A stretch of DNA of 64,000 bases from Liolophura sinensis (GCF_032854445.1 NC_088303.1:27569265-27633264), one strand, 5' to 3'. Positions 35,175 through 47,146 are shown, counted from the first letter of the stretch. Numbers and translations are program-made. The notes: a model not told the origin generated them from the sequence alone.

Positions 35175-35360
35175 CTCGTGAGTGGAAGAACAAGTGTTAT
35201 GAGTTGGACGAGTGCTTACCTAACACAGGACCTGGTGTCCGTGTAGTGTGATTGGAACTAGTATCCTATCAGGTGTCACATTTCACTGAGGCAGCACAGT
35301 AAGTGTGTTGACAGTGGAAGTCGCCTACTACAAGGAGACATCATGCTGTTACAAAAATCA
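35175..35360 (+). mobile_element. Possible SINE-2-related fragment
   Basis: Contains TCACTGAGGCAGCACAGTAA and CTACTACAAGGAGACATCAT, which resemble body segments of the SINE-2 type as I remember them. No tRNA head was recognised. Confidence 0.4.
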
Positions 35361-35891
35361 TTTTAAAAACAATGTGAAGTAAACAAACAAAAGTAAATTT
35401 TATTAAATAAATTGAAGACAAATTTTCAAGCATATAGATCTATGGAAAAATATATCCATAATTGTTCAGAATTTGGCGCCATGGTTAATAATGGAGTAGG
35501 GCTAGATTGACCGTGTGGCAGTCAACTGACCCAGGTCACCGAGGTTGCAGGATCGAATTCAGCTCTCGTAAATTTGGCATTGGCTGGAAGTCCGGAGATT
35601 TTTCAGGTACCGTACAGGGGTGCATGGTTCACTCCATCTGCTGATCAAGTTTTGTAACGGTCAACATCATTTTTTTTGGTACTTCAGGCGGGGAAATGAT
35701 TCTAGTCGAAACAGGATGGGTGGGGTGGGGAGGTGGTGCAACCAGAATTAATTTTCTGGTTCTGTTACAACGGCAACAGCTACCTTCCCCTGGCCAAATA
35801 TTTCAAGGGAAACCACTGAGAATTAACTTAGAACAGGGATGAACAAAATTCGGTTATCTTTCCTTTGTTGGTAAGCAGACGAGAATTAAGG

Positions 35892-38800
35892 ATGGCTGGA
35901 CAAGTGGCAAGTGACAGGAAAATCTCTGAAGGCTTAGAGCACATCAGACAAGCTGAGAAATGGTAAAATGACACAGAGATTCTAGTAAACTCAGATTAAC
36001 ACGTACATCGTGTGGCAAATGTCACACTGATGTCCACAGTGACACGTCCGTAGAGTCGAAAGTTCTCATTAATATTACAACAACAACAACCGTGTGATGA
36101 ATCAATTACTCAGCCACTGTAGTCGACTAGTGCGACGGAATTTAGATCAGATTGATGCTGTTGGAGACAACACTGTATGCAGCCCACCTGATTTCTGATA
36201 AAGTCAAGTTTGGCTTATGTTTATACCGTTAGGCACCAGTACTCAAGAACCAAGAATTCTATCGATCAGCTAATTTAACAACGTTAAATGTCCTACCTCT
36301 ATATTTTGTGTTTCTGACATTCTGAAAAGGTAAATGTCAGGAATGTTAAATAAGGATGAGATCATTTAGTTCGTTGAATTATTTATCACCAGTTTTGGGT
36401 CCGAGGTGGTTAACACACCAGCGCAGTGCACTGACCGAGGAGCCTCTCACCAATGTGATCTCTGTGAGTTCAGCTCATGCTGGTTTCCTCTTCATCAGTA
36501 AGTGGGAAGGTTTGCCAGCAACCTGCAGGTGATCATGGGTTTCCCTCATTTTATGCCTCCTTCATATGAATCCCCAAGAACATTGCATTCCTTGCAACAT
36601 GCTCTTAATTTAACCACAAAAAGTAAAACAAGCAGTCTTTAATATGTTGACAAAATAATAAATTATCGTAACTTCATAAGCCAAATAGGAGTTTCAACCA
36701 CCAGTGTTAAAAATGCTAGACTGGGTAGTTTTAGATGGGAAAATGGAATATATTATTGTGCAGCATTTATAATGCATTGGTTGTTTTTATACAGATCTAT
36801 AATCCATCTCAGTGGCTGAGGTTGTGCTAGCAGTAACTGCTCTATGAACTGTCAACCTGTATGCAGGAAAGAAAAGACAAAAATTTTATGTCCTGATGTG
36901 ATTGTTTCACAAGGAGAGTAACCCCGGGAAGACATTATTTGGAGTCAGGATGAGTTTGTAATGAAAGAAAGGAAGGGGGTCTTTGTACTGTGCACGATCA
37001 AGTAAAATTATTACACACTTGAACACCCTCCCAAAGCTGTAAAGGCCTCAGAATGGTACTTTTGATGTCAGCAATTAAGGTTTTCAAAGTTCACCAAAAA
37101 AAAATAAAAAATCCTAAGTGTCAATATAAGTTGGATGAATCAGTCAGAATCAAGCAAAGTGTGTCACTTGAAAAAGGTTTTAAAGAGAAGTGCAGTATTT
37201 GTATTTATGTAGTTACTCTATGTTTATTTCGGTCTGGCCTGTTGCTGGCAACTTTCAGAAACATGTAAGGGTCTCCAAATGATAATTTGATGCGAACAGT
37301 TACATATATCATAACTCCAAAGAGGCTAGTTCAGTGATCGAGTTCAGTAAACTGCCACACTATATATTTCTGTATTGCAGCTTGAAGACATCTCTGTTTA
37401 AATGGAAGCCAGATCATGATGGGGCATCGTCTGAGTATACGAAAGCTGGTACGTTCATTTCTTTTCTTTTCTTTTGTTTTTCTGTCCTCTTGATGCTGAA
37501 GTCAGTCTAGTTCTGATGTAGTTACACATTTATGGCATCATGTCAGAGAGTACGTCATCGTGCAGTGAGGAACAACTGGTTTCTCCAAATGCTACCTGGC
37601 TTCCTACAGTTCCGTTTCTGTTATACTACGGTACAAAAAGATCCTAGCACAGTTTAGCACATTCCTGAACCTTACTATACAGTTTAGACATTTGTCAGTT
37701 TCTAAATTTGTATATAGCTCATCAGTACTTTGAGTTTCTGTAATGAGTCAAATTTCTGTGCATTATATTACTTGGACTACCCTAATTCTTTAAGGGCTCA
37801 TGTAAGTGAAATATTCTTAAGTACAAATGTGAGTGAGTGAAATATTCTTGAGTACAACATAAAACACAAGTTGAATAATTCAAATAAATGATTTTTCAAC
37901 CTTTTTAAACACCTGTGAAACAAATGTTTGAAACATATTGAGAGAGAACTGAGGATTGTAGAGAAATACTTTGCTTGCATCTTTAGTGACACGAAGGAAT
38001 CATTTTAGCATCATTGTTATAATTTTTATATGCATAAATTCCACTGATTAAAAGTGATTTAGAGGTTGAAAAGGTTGAACATTGACATTAAGGCGCAGGC
38101 ATGAGAATGAAATCTAAATATCTGTGGTTATACATGTATTTTCTTTTGATGTTTTCGTCTAATGTAATCATGCATTACAAATGAGAGGATATTGATGGAG
38201 TTTTTGGTCAGAGATAATAAGGCTTAAAAATGTGCAAGAAAGAAATGATTGTAGTGGTTATTGGTACTCATGAAATCATTTGAGGAATATTGTTGATGTA
38301 ACCATGTTAAACTACCATAATGTTGCTATGTGTCTGTACTGGTAAGAGGAAATTAACAGTTCTTCTTTGCCGCATCTGAAATGAGCGCTTTAAACAACTG
38401 ATATAGGCTCAGTGTTCAGTCATCTTGATTGATCATCGAAGATGTCCTGTGTCATCCTTGGTTTTCTTTGTGTTAAGTTTGATTGCATCGTGTGTACAGT
38501 GTGCTTTCATGTTGCATTCAAAATAATTTTCGTGAATCGAGTAAAAATTGTATGTTTGTATTTCTGTTCCAGCGACATGTTTTAAGAATGCCAAGGCTTA
38601 TGAGGAGGCTAAGGAATGTTACGTGAAAGCTGCCGAGAGCCAGAAACACATGAACTCGTATCCTTCATATATGTGTAATGGTAGAACGCACAGGCAGAAG
38701 TGCATTCTTCAGAACATGTCAGAGTGCTATGAATTCTGAGAAACTTACGAAGTATATACTGTACAGTGTATAAAACATGGCCACCGCTGTCTGATCTTTG

Positions 38801-41800
38801 AGATTCACTTTACTCAGTGTTGACTTGCCTTCCATCAAAATGGCATACATATTGAGCTAGGACTCTTGACTGATGTATGTTACTTGACTAAAGCTAGTAA
38901 TTTACTCCCTGCAATCGCTTTTCCACCACCCATGAAACTGCCATGTTTCACCTAATGTTTTGTATGGAAATATGCTCATTTAGAAGCACACAAGAACCTT
39001 AAACATATTGAAATGATACTTTTAATGTCTACACTTACGTTTTTGTATAAAAAAAAAAAATAATCAAAGAAATTAATTAGAACTCCTCAAAAACTCATGA
39101 GTGGCCCTTTAAGGTGAATGAATCAGTTTAAATCAGGCGAAATGTGTTACCTGAAAATAGTGAACTTCAGGTGAGTTGCTAAATGTCACTTCTGTTGTGT
39201 ACGTGGAATACTTCTGGAGTAAGCTGTTTAATACACACCTGACAGTTACTCTCTATCTTCGTCTTGTTCAAGACCAGAACAGGTAGGCTGGCCTACATTA
39301 TGTATGCATTGAATCATGTATCTCAGTATCTGGATCAGATCAAGTATTGCGATTAAGTCCCTTTAATGTCATAGTCAGTTTTCTCCTTAACCAATTGTAC
39401 AGACCATTTCATGCAGCCAAGTGAGTATTTTATGTATGACCTAAGCAGAAATTACTTAAGATATAAACTTAACAAGCACCATTCATTAGTACATGTATTT
39501 TATTCATTTATTTATTTGATCAGTGTTTTATGCCGTTTACGCTGAATATTTCACTTATACGTCAGTACATTTATACTTGAATATGTATACATACAAATGG
39601 TTAAAACTGTGTTTTTAAATATGTATTTGAGTAGCGTTTAGTAATATGTGTAGTACTATTTTCTGATAACTGTAAGAAGAGCACTTTGCTGTATTTATTA
39701 AAGTTATTAAGAGGATTTCTCGTAAAACTGTGAAAACTGAGTCTGTAGACATTGAATTCTATATTTCTGTATTTAGCTGAGGAAGCAGCTGTTTATGTTG
39801 ACTGTCTCTGTGTCAGGTCGTACGAGCAGGCAGGACTGATCTGTAAGGAGAACAAAGAGCTGAGTGAGGCGGCGGACCTGATGGAGCAGGCAGCATTCAT
39901 GTTTCAGGAGAATGGCACTCCAGACACAGCCGCTCTAACCCTGGAGAAAGGCGCTAAGTCAGTCACTCTATTGCTCTATGTAAAACAGTATTTTAAGACT
40001 ATACACAGGTCTAACATGTAACACTCTTCCCGCGCTCATAAACTTCCCTAACATCTATAAGTTAAACATTTTTGAAAACAAATCAATCAGTCAGACATTT
40101 CCAAGGATAGGTATTAGTAACTATTAATTATCACATTTAGACAAAAAATGTTGTGTTTAGTATTTAGTCACTGTGGTTTTCAGGAGTATAACTGTGGCAT
40201 CGAGTTTATTTTTCTGTTCACTTTCAAATAATTTGTACTACATTACCAGTTTTATCACAGATAATCGCATCAAATACAGGAATGAACAACAGTCTGCATA
40301 AATAAGGCCCGAATAACTTCAGGAAAGAAAATGTTCCCATTGAGATCTCACAAGTTACAAAGCTTAGAGAAATATTAGTTAAAACAGTCATAGTTTGGTA
40401 TTGAAACACCTGCTGAAGGTTAAAATGTCAACAAACTTTTTAACCATGGTTAATGCTAGGAATATATATGCTCAGGGACTTTAAAACTGTCATTGTATTT
40501 CTTGAAGATTCCTGGAAGAAGAAAGTCCTGACCGTGCCATCTACCTGTACACGAAAGCTGTGGACGTGTCTGAGGTAAGTCTGTCCGTGCCATCTACCTG
40601 TACACTAAAGTTGTGGATTTGTCTGAGGTAAGTCTTAATGTGCCATCTACCTGTACACTAAAGTTGTTGATGTGTCTGAGGTAAGCCTGACTTTGCCATC
40701 TAACTGTACACTAAAGTTGTGGATGTGTCTGAGGTAAGTCTGACTTTGCCATCTACCTGTACACTAAAGTTGTGGATGTGTCTGAGGTAAGTCTGACTGT
40801 GCCATCTAACTGTACACTAAAGTTGTGGATGTGTCTGAGATAAGTCTTAATGTGCCATCTACCGGTACACTAAAGTTGTTGATGTGTCTGAGGTAAGCCT
40901 GACTGTGCCATCTAACTGTACACTAAAGCTGTGGATGTGTCTGATTTAAGTCTGGCTGTGTCATCTACTGCTAAAGTGATGCTCTGAAATCCTACTAAAA
41001 AATTGCAAACTTTGGGATATGTATAGAAGTTAAGGATACAAATAATATCCTCGCAGTGCCTTTTCTAAGAGAATTATGTAGTGTGTTTTTTCTATTCCGT
41101 TTTCAGATAGAAGATAAACCGCGGCAATGTGCAGAGGCAGCTGGTAAAGCTGCTCGGCTGTTGATCAAATGCGGAAGGTAGATGTGTAATCTCAAAACTC
41201 CTTATTTTAAGTGTGTGGAAACTTGATTATATTTTATGTATTTTATTATAGAAATAGGTTAGCAGGGAAATTAGTAATCAGACATGGAAGTGGTGTGGAA
41301 TTGATAATCTGTTGGGGAAGTACAGTGTATTGTGGAAATTGATAATCTGTTGGGGAAGTATTGTGGAAATTAATAATTAGCTGTGGAAATAGTGTGGAAA
41401 TTTATAATCTGTTGTAGAAATAGTGTGGAAATTTATAATCTGTTGTGGGAATATTGTGGAAATTTATAATCTGTTGTGGGAATATTGTGGAAATTTATAA
41501 TCTGCTGTGGGAATATTGTGGAAATTTATAATTTGTTGTAGAAATAGTGTAGAAATTTATAATCTGTTGTAGAAATAGTGTGGAAATTTATAATCTGTTG
41601 TGGGAATATTGTGGAAATTGATAATCAGGTGTGGAAGTAGTGTGCAAATTGATAATCAGACAAGAAAGTGGTGTGGAAATTGATAATCTGTTGTGGTAGT
41701 AGTGTGAACATTGATAATCAGCTGTGGAAGCATCATGGAAATTGATAATGGAAACTGTTATGGAAGATGGTATGCCACTTGTAGATAATTAGATGCAGTA

Positions 41801-44431
41801 ATGCTTTGCTGTTTGTTCTTGCAGATTGGACGAGGCTGTGGAAATGATAAAGAAGGAGATGGAGTTTTACGCTCAAGTTGACAATTATGCGACCATCTGT
41901 AAGCTGGTGCTGGCACTGGTGCTTCTCCATCTGCATAGAGGAGATTATGTGGCTGCTGATCAAAGCTTCAAAAGTTCACTCAGGTCAGTGTCACTGTCAG
42001 TGACAGCAGCTTTTGTATACACCATGTCAAAAGTTCACTCAGGTCAGTGTCACTGTCAGTGACAGCAGCTTTTCTATACACCATGTCAAAAGTTCACTCA
42101 GGTCAGTGTCACTGTCAGTGACAGCAGCTTTTCTATACACCATGTCAAAAGTTCACTCAGGTCAGTGTCACTGTCAATCACAGCAGCTTTTCCATACACC
42201 ATGTCAAAAGTTCACTCAGGTCAGTATCACTGTCAGTGACAGCAGCTTTTCCATACACCATGTCAAAAGTTCACTCAGGTCAGTGTCACTGTCAGTGACA
42301 GCAGCTTTTCTATACACCATGTCAAAAGTTCACTCAGGTCAGAGTCACTGTCAATCACAGCAGCTTTTCTATACACCATGTCAAAAGTTCACTCAGGTCA
42401 GTGTCACTGTCAGTGACAGCAGCTTTTCTATACACCATGTCAAAAGTTCACTCAGGTCAGTGTCACTGTCAGTGACAGCAGCTTTTCTATACACCATGTC
42501 AAAAGTTCACTCAGGTCAGTGTCACTGTCAATCACAGCAGCTTTTCCATACACCATGTCAAAAGTTCACTCAGGTCAGTGTCACTGTCAATCACAGCAGC
42601 TTTTCCATACACCATGTCAAAAGTTCACTCAGGTCAGTGTCACTGTCAGTGACAGCAGCTTTTCCATACACCATGTCAAAAGTTCACTCAGGTCAGTGTC
42701 ACTGTCAGTGACAGCAGCTTTTCTATACACCATGTCAAAAGTTCACTCAGGTCAGAGTCACTGTCAATCACAGCAGCTTTTCTATACACCATGTCAAAAG
42801 TTCACTCAGGTCAGTGTCACTGTCAGTGACAGCAGCTTTTGTATGCACCATGTCAAAAGTTCACTCAGGTCAGTGTCACTGTCAGTCACAGCAGCTTTTC
42901 TATACACCATATCAAAAGTTCACTCAGGTGAGTGTCACTGTCAGTGACAGCAGCTTTTGTATACACCATGTCAAAAGTTCACTCAGGTCAGTGTCACTGT
43001 CATCTCATGTTATGGTAACAGTGCAGTGGTGTGTAATGTTACCTGATTAAAAGATTTGTGGAATCTATATTTGCATTTTATTTGTTTAATTTTTTTGAAG
43101 TTCATCCACAATTATGAAAAATTATATGTCAAAACTTGTGGATGTCTTAGGTGAACATACTAGTACTGTGTGGGCTCTGTAACTCTGTGGGTCATCCTAA
43201 CGGTCGATGGGTATGGCTCTATCTGACGGCCACAGCAGTTCACGTTCTTGTAGTCAAGTGCCATGTTTGGTACATGTATCACTGGCTTGTCTTCTTAATT
43301 TTAGCTACCCTGGGTTTGGGGAGAGTGAAGAGAGCATAGCAGCAGAAGAATTACTGACAGCCTATGACTCTGGGGACGAAGAAAAAGCCAGAATTGTCCT
43401 CGGCCTGCCTCTTTTCAAGTACATGGATAACGCTGTAAGTATTGGCACTGTTCTTGGATAATATTGTATTTCCAGAGTCCATTAATAATGTTGAGAATAT
43501 TACCACAGTCCATGGATAATGTTGTGAGTATTACCACTGTTCATGGATTTTTTGATTGATGTTTTACTCCATTCTCAAGAATATTTCACAAATACGACGG
43601 CGGCCAGCATTATGGTGGGAGGAAACCGGGCAGAGCCTGGGGGGAACCCACGACCATCTGCAGGATGGTGACAGACCTTCCCACTTACGGCCGGAGAGGA
43701 AGCCAGCATGAGCTGGACTTGAACTCACAGCAACTGCATTGGTGAGAGGCTTCTGGGTTATTAGGCTGCGCTAGCGCGCTAACCAACTGAGTCACGGAGG
43801 TCCCACACTGTTCATGGATAATGTTGTGAGTATTACCACAGTCAATGGATAATGCTGTGAGTATTACCACTGTCCATGGATAATGCTGTGGGTATTACCA
43901 CAGTCCATGGATAATGCTGTGAGTATTACCACTGTCCATGGATAATGCTGTGAGTATTACCACTGTCCATGGATCATGCTGTGAGTATTACCACAGTCCA
44001 TGGATCATGCTGTGAGTATCCCACTGTCCATGGATAATGTTGTGGGTATTACCACTGTCCATGGATAATGTTATGGGTATTACCACAGCCCATGAACAAT
44101 GTTTCGAGTAATACCACAGTCCATGGATAATGCTGTATAACCACTCCAATTTGAAAAGTTCACACTGCATCCACTCCAACCTGCTCTGAGAACCTGTTCT
44201 ATTTTGTTTACAGTAAAAGAATGTAGTATTTCTGAAGAGAAAGCAGAATCAGATTAAAGTCTGATGGTTTCATTCAGTTCTTGTCTTTGTTTATGATGAA
44301 AATGCTTCTGTGTCCTACAGTTTGCTAAGTTGGCCAGAGACTTGCGGTTGCCGGAAGGTGGATCATCAGGCGGGCGTTCAACAGGCGGCGAGGGTCAAGA
44401 CGATGACGAGTTTGCAGGCGGCCTGTGCTGA
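35892..44431 (+). CDS. NAPG: Gamma-SNAP (NSF attachment protein gamma), 10 exons, 306 aa
   Basis: Soluble adaptor of the NSF/SNARE disassembly machinery built of TPR-like helical repeats. Exons: 35892-35962, 37381-37448, 38573-38657, 39403-39420, 39817-39957, 40508-40574, 41107-41177, 41825-41983, 43305-43434 and 44321-44431. Phases close exactly, giving 306 aa (human 312). Landmarks are KISEGLEHIRQAEK, SLFKWKPDHDGASSEY, FKNAKAYEEAKECYVKAAES, FHAAKSYEQAG, MFQENGTPDTAALTLEK, LLHLHRGDYVAA, PLFKYMDNA and the acidic tail DDDEFAGGLC. The second last domain (YPGFGESEESIAAEELLTAY) matches the family region YSIPGFNGSEDCAALEQLLEGYD. Intron 3 has U12-type signals. Introns 6, 8 and 9 hold tandem arrays that copy the upstream exon end plus its donor. 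Downstream, an AATAAA at 46377-46382 could serve as poly(A) signal. Confidence 0.93.
36399..36551 (+). mobile_element. SINE-1 fragment (head half) in NAPG intron 1
   Basis: Keeps GAGCCTCTCACCAATGTGAT, AGTTCAGCTCATGCTGG and CAGCAACCTGCAGGTGATCA, and ends after GGGTTTCCCTC. Confidence 0.85.
37796..37888 (+). mobile_element. SINE-1 3' fragment with a short internal duplication
   Basis: GTGAAATATTCTTAAGTACA is followed at once by GTGAAATATTCTTGAGTACA, then CATAAAACAC...CAAATAAATGA. Confidence 0.75.
37892..38079 (+). mobile_element. MITE family A copy
   Basis: TTTTTCAACCTTTTTAAAC start, GAGGTTGAAAAGGTTGAAC end, internal TTGAAACATATTGAGAGAGA. In NAPG intron 2. Confidence 0.85.
38658..39402 (+). 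other. U12-type intron (NAPG intron 3)
   Basis: The donor GTATCCTTC at 38658 matches the U12 consensus. TCCTTAAC at 39384-39391 is an exact U12 branch site with its adenosine about 12 nt before the acceptor at 39402. The intron is in phase 2 and directly precedes the 18-nt microexon. Confidence 0.85.
39403..39420 (+). CDS. NAPG: 18-nt microexon of NAPG (exon 4)
   Basis: Bounded by an acceptor ...TTGTACAG and a strong GTGAGT donor. It adds one base to the preceding TC (TCA, Ser), then CCA TTT CAT GCA GCC, then AA completed by the next exon (AAG). The join reads KHMNSPFHAAKSYEQAG, matching the family segment LFHAAKAYEQAG that is otherwise missing. The intron before it carries U12-type signals. 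Gene-prediction programs often miss exons this short. Confidence 0.88.
39498..39565 (-). mobile_element. SINE-1 3' fragment
   Basis: TTTATTTGATCAGTGTTTTA and GAATATTTCACTTATACG, between the NAPG microexon and exon 5. Confidence 0.75.
40533..40975 (+). repeat. 53-bp tandem array copying the NAPG exon 6 end and its donor
   Basis: Eight units including the genuine exon end. Each unit has about 42 nt of exon 6 (TGCCATCTACCTGTACAC... TGTCTGAG) plus about 11 nt of intron (gtaagtctgac). GT-AAG donors survive at 40575 (the real one), 40628, 40681, 40734, 40787 and 40893. Two copies have lost GT (40840 and about 40946). The period is not a multiple of three. Confidence 0.93.
41240..41760 (+). repeat. 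About 31-bp minisatellite in NAPG intron 7
   Basis: Imperfect units of the form TGTGGAAATTTATAATCTGT plus TGTGGGAATAT fill most of the intron up to the exon 8 acceptor. The core resembles TGTGGAAATGATAA in exon 8 (41825 onward), so derivation from that exon is possible but weak. Confidence 0.85.
41968..43005 (+). repeat. 59-bp tandem array copying the NAPG exon 8 end and its donor
   Basis: Eighteen units spaced at exactly 59 bp from the real donor at 41984 to 42987. Each holds 16 nt of exon 8 (TCAAAAGTTCACTCAG) followed by intron sequence GTCAGTGTCACTGTCAGTGA and a CAGCAGCTTTT tract. The unit at about 42928 carries a stronger GTGAGT donor than the real exon. Long open frames across it (for example 42013-42711) are products of the repeat, not a gene. 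Confidence 0.95.
43417..44140 (+). repeat. 31-bp tandem array copying the NAPG exon 9 end and its donor
   Basis: Units CATGGATAATGCTGTGAGTA plus TTACCACTGTC repeat about 20 times. The first unit is the exon 9 end itself (CATGGATAACGCT|GTAAGT, encoding YMDNA). Most copies keep a GTGAGT donor in the same place. A minus-strand SINE (43549-43804) interrupts the array. Confidence 0.92.
43549..43804 (-). mobile_element. SINE-1 copy inserted in the NAPG intron 9 array
   Basis: Nearly full length on the minus strand. CACTGTTCATGGAT lies on both sides, fitting a 14-bp target duplication, though it is also part of the host repeat. Confidence 0.9.
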
Positions 44432-44869
44432 GAAGAAAGGCTTTGTCTGATTGGCTGCCTCAAAGGTTAGCATTCTATGTTGAGGTACAACAGCTTGGTG
44501 GGTCATAGCTCTCATACAGCAAAAGGAATGGTTGGAGCCACATATATTCCTGCAGGGCTTGATAAAATGCATAACGTTAAGCATGAACAATTATGTAGCA
44601 ATTTATCATTTTCCAGGGAGAATTTTGAGCGTACACCGCCAGAGGTAATACACATGCTTTTTTTTTAACCCTAGACAGACAAATTAATTTGACTGAAAGC
44701 CAGAAGGTATTGACAGAGCTGTGGGATTTAGGTTGGCAAACATTTTGGGATGTCATAGGATATTTCATATAATTATGGGATATTTCTTTGAGAGACATAT
44801 TTGGGATAGTACATGTGTGTGATATGAGATATTTCATGTTTTACATGTATCATAGGATTGGTCATGAAT

Positions 44870-45560
44870 GATGTCTGATGATATGGCATGGGATATGTTA
44901 CATTATCATGGAATATGTCATGAGTTATATCTGATGATATGCCAGGGATATATTATCATGGAATATGTCATGCATTATGTCTGATGATATGCCATGGGAT
45001 ATGTTATATTATCATGGATTATGTCATGAGTTATGTCTGATGATATGCCATGGGATATGTTATATTATCCTGGAATATGTCATGAGTTATGTCTGATGAT
45101 ATGCCATGGGATATGTTATATTATCCTGGAATATGTCATGAGTTATGTCTGATGATATACCATGGGATATGTTATATTATCCTGGAATATGTCATGAGTT
45201 ATATCTGATGATATGCCAGGGATATATTATCATGGAATATGTCATGCATTATGTCTGATGATATACCATGGGATATGTTATATTATCCTGGAATATGTCA
45301 TGTGTTATGTCTGATGAAATGCCATGGGATACGTTATATTATCATGGATTATGTCATGAGTTATGTCTGATGATATACCATGGGATATGTTATAATATCA
45401 TGGAATATGTCACGTGTTATGTCTGATGAAATGCCATGGGATACGTTATATTATCATGGATTATGTCATCTGTTATGTCTGATGAAATGCCATGGGATAT
45501 GTTATATTATCATGGAATATGTCATGAGTTATGTCTGATGATATGCCATGAGATATGGTA
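44870..45560 (+). repeat. 56-bp minisatellite downstream of NAPG
   Basis: Units with ATGTCTGATGATATGCCATG plus GGATATGTTATATTATCATG recur at 56-bp spacing. It lies 440 bp after the NAPG stop, possibly within its 3'UTR if the AATAAA at 46377 is used. Confidence 0.9.
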
Positions 45561-45724
45561 TGTGAGTATTAACACTGATTTTGATTGTACATGTAAATTG
45601 ATGTTCTGTTAGATAGTACGTCTTACCTAGAGGTCGTCTTTGTTAACTCATTTTAACTGTTCACTAAAAATAGAGTCAATATAAATGGTCCGTAAATGTA
45701 GCTGAAGTGTCTCTTAAAATACTG

Positions 45725-45798
45725 TAATTCTTCAACCCAGTAGGTACATAAATCACACTGAAAATTGCCCTTTAATATGCGAAAAGGTTGAGGAATTG
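45725..45798 (+). mobile_element. MITE family B, deleted short form
   Basis: TAATTCTTCAACCC and GCGAAAAGGTTGAGGAATT ends with only about 40 bp between, including GCCCTTTAATATG. Confidence 0.7.
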
Positions 45799-46376
45799 GG
45801 GTAGTCAATAATAATGTCAGCAAATATATCTCATCATGCTTTGAATGATTTTATTATTTTGAGATATGCTCTCTGACATTATGAGTGTACATATTAGTTT
45901 GCCACACACACTGGTAAAAGTTGTGATTTTGGCCTTCATTGCCTGCAAGTCATAGTTTGCGGGAATTTTTTTTTCAAATTTCTCGCCTGTCATGAACATA
46001 CTTGTGAGTTTGAAAAGTATCAGTGTTTCTTTTGCATCCAATATTTGTGTGTTTTAACATTTTAAGTCTAACAAGTAGGTACTTGGTCCAGTTGTTCAAA
46101 AGTGTATGAGTAGTCCAGCTCAGTATTGACCTTAGTCTGGACTTATATGCCCATGAGTTTTGTAATAGGCCGAGACTGGTATTAAGATTTAGGCCTGGCT
46201 TAACTTTGAATGCACTTGTGAAAATCTTGTTCCTGATAACTAAATTATGTGCATGTGTGAGCAGTTTCTCCTGCTAATGAAGATTAAGAGTTGACTTTTT
46301 GTGTGCATGTAAACGTACTGGTAGTATCTTTTGTAACAGGCATAACTGATGTTCATTTATTATGGTCACAAACTTA

Positions 46377-46382
46377 AATAAA
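46377..46382 (+). promoter_or_regulatory. Candidate poly(A) signal for NAPG
   Basis: AATAAA, 1.95 kb after the NAPG stop, the first clear plus-strand hexamer outside repeats that I noticed. Weak evidence without transcript data. Confidence 0.3.
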
Positions 46383-46955
46383 CCTGTACATTTATGTATA
46401 TATTAATTTGCCATCTCTTGTTATATAGACATTTGCGAAGATTTTTCTGCGTGTTTTTTCCTTTCCCATCTTATATTTATGAAATGTTTTATTCTGTACA
46501 GCTGAAGTCAGAATTTAGATTAGTACGTTTACATGTATAAATACATATAATGTTTATATTCAACTGAGTCTTAGGGGTTTTTTTTATTATTTAAAGATCA
46601 GTATATGTTTGTATATAAATAGTTTGTTACCAAATGGCGTGTAACTTAAAATGTATTTAATAGTAAGTTCTAATTGTCATGTACATGGGTTATGTTTTTA
46701 TTTTGTTCGTGTTTTAACCTGCATATTTGAGGATTATATTTTACTTGTGACAGTGTGATCAGGTTTATGCTGTGAGGAAAACAGATGAGAAAAATCCTGC
46801 TTATCAATAGCATGCACCAAACATTGAAATCAAGCTGTGAATACATTGGTCGTAGAGAACATGTGTATATGTATCTTCATTGTATTCAGTTGATAAAGAT
46901 TTATTTAAGTGATTCTATTCCAATGTATTAACTGTACAAATACTGTCTTTCATCT

Positions 46956-47146
46956 AACGCTGTGAGTTCAAGCCCAGCTCATGCTGGCTTCCTCTCCGAC
47001 TGTACGTGGGAAGGTCTGCCAGGAACCTGCGGATGGTTATGGGTTTCCCCCACGCTCTGCCCGGTTTCCTCCCACCATAATGCTGGCCGCCATCGTATAA
47101 GTGAAATGTTCTTGAGTAAGGCGTAAAACACCAATCAAATAAATCC
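46956..47146 (+). mobile_element. SINE-1 copy, 5' truncated
   Basis: Starts at the B-box (CGCTGTGAGTTCAAGCCCAG) and ends ACACCAATCAAATAAAT. Confidence 0.9.

Larger units (their letters stand above)
31489..35891. other. Spacer between SYS1 and NAPG
   Basis: Holds SINE-1, MITE B, a 23-bp minisatellite and the 35-kb duplication listed above. Nothing else recognised; the NAPG promoter should lie just left of 35892. Confidence 0.5.

Noticed and set aside
42013-42711. Open frame of 232 residues (and 142 residues at 42519-42947)
   Set aside because: It is the reading of the 59-bp splice-junction array in NAPG intron 8; the frame exists only because the unit lacks stops.
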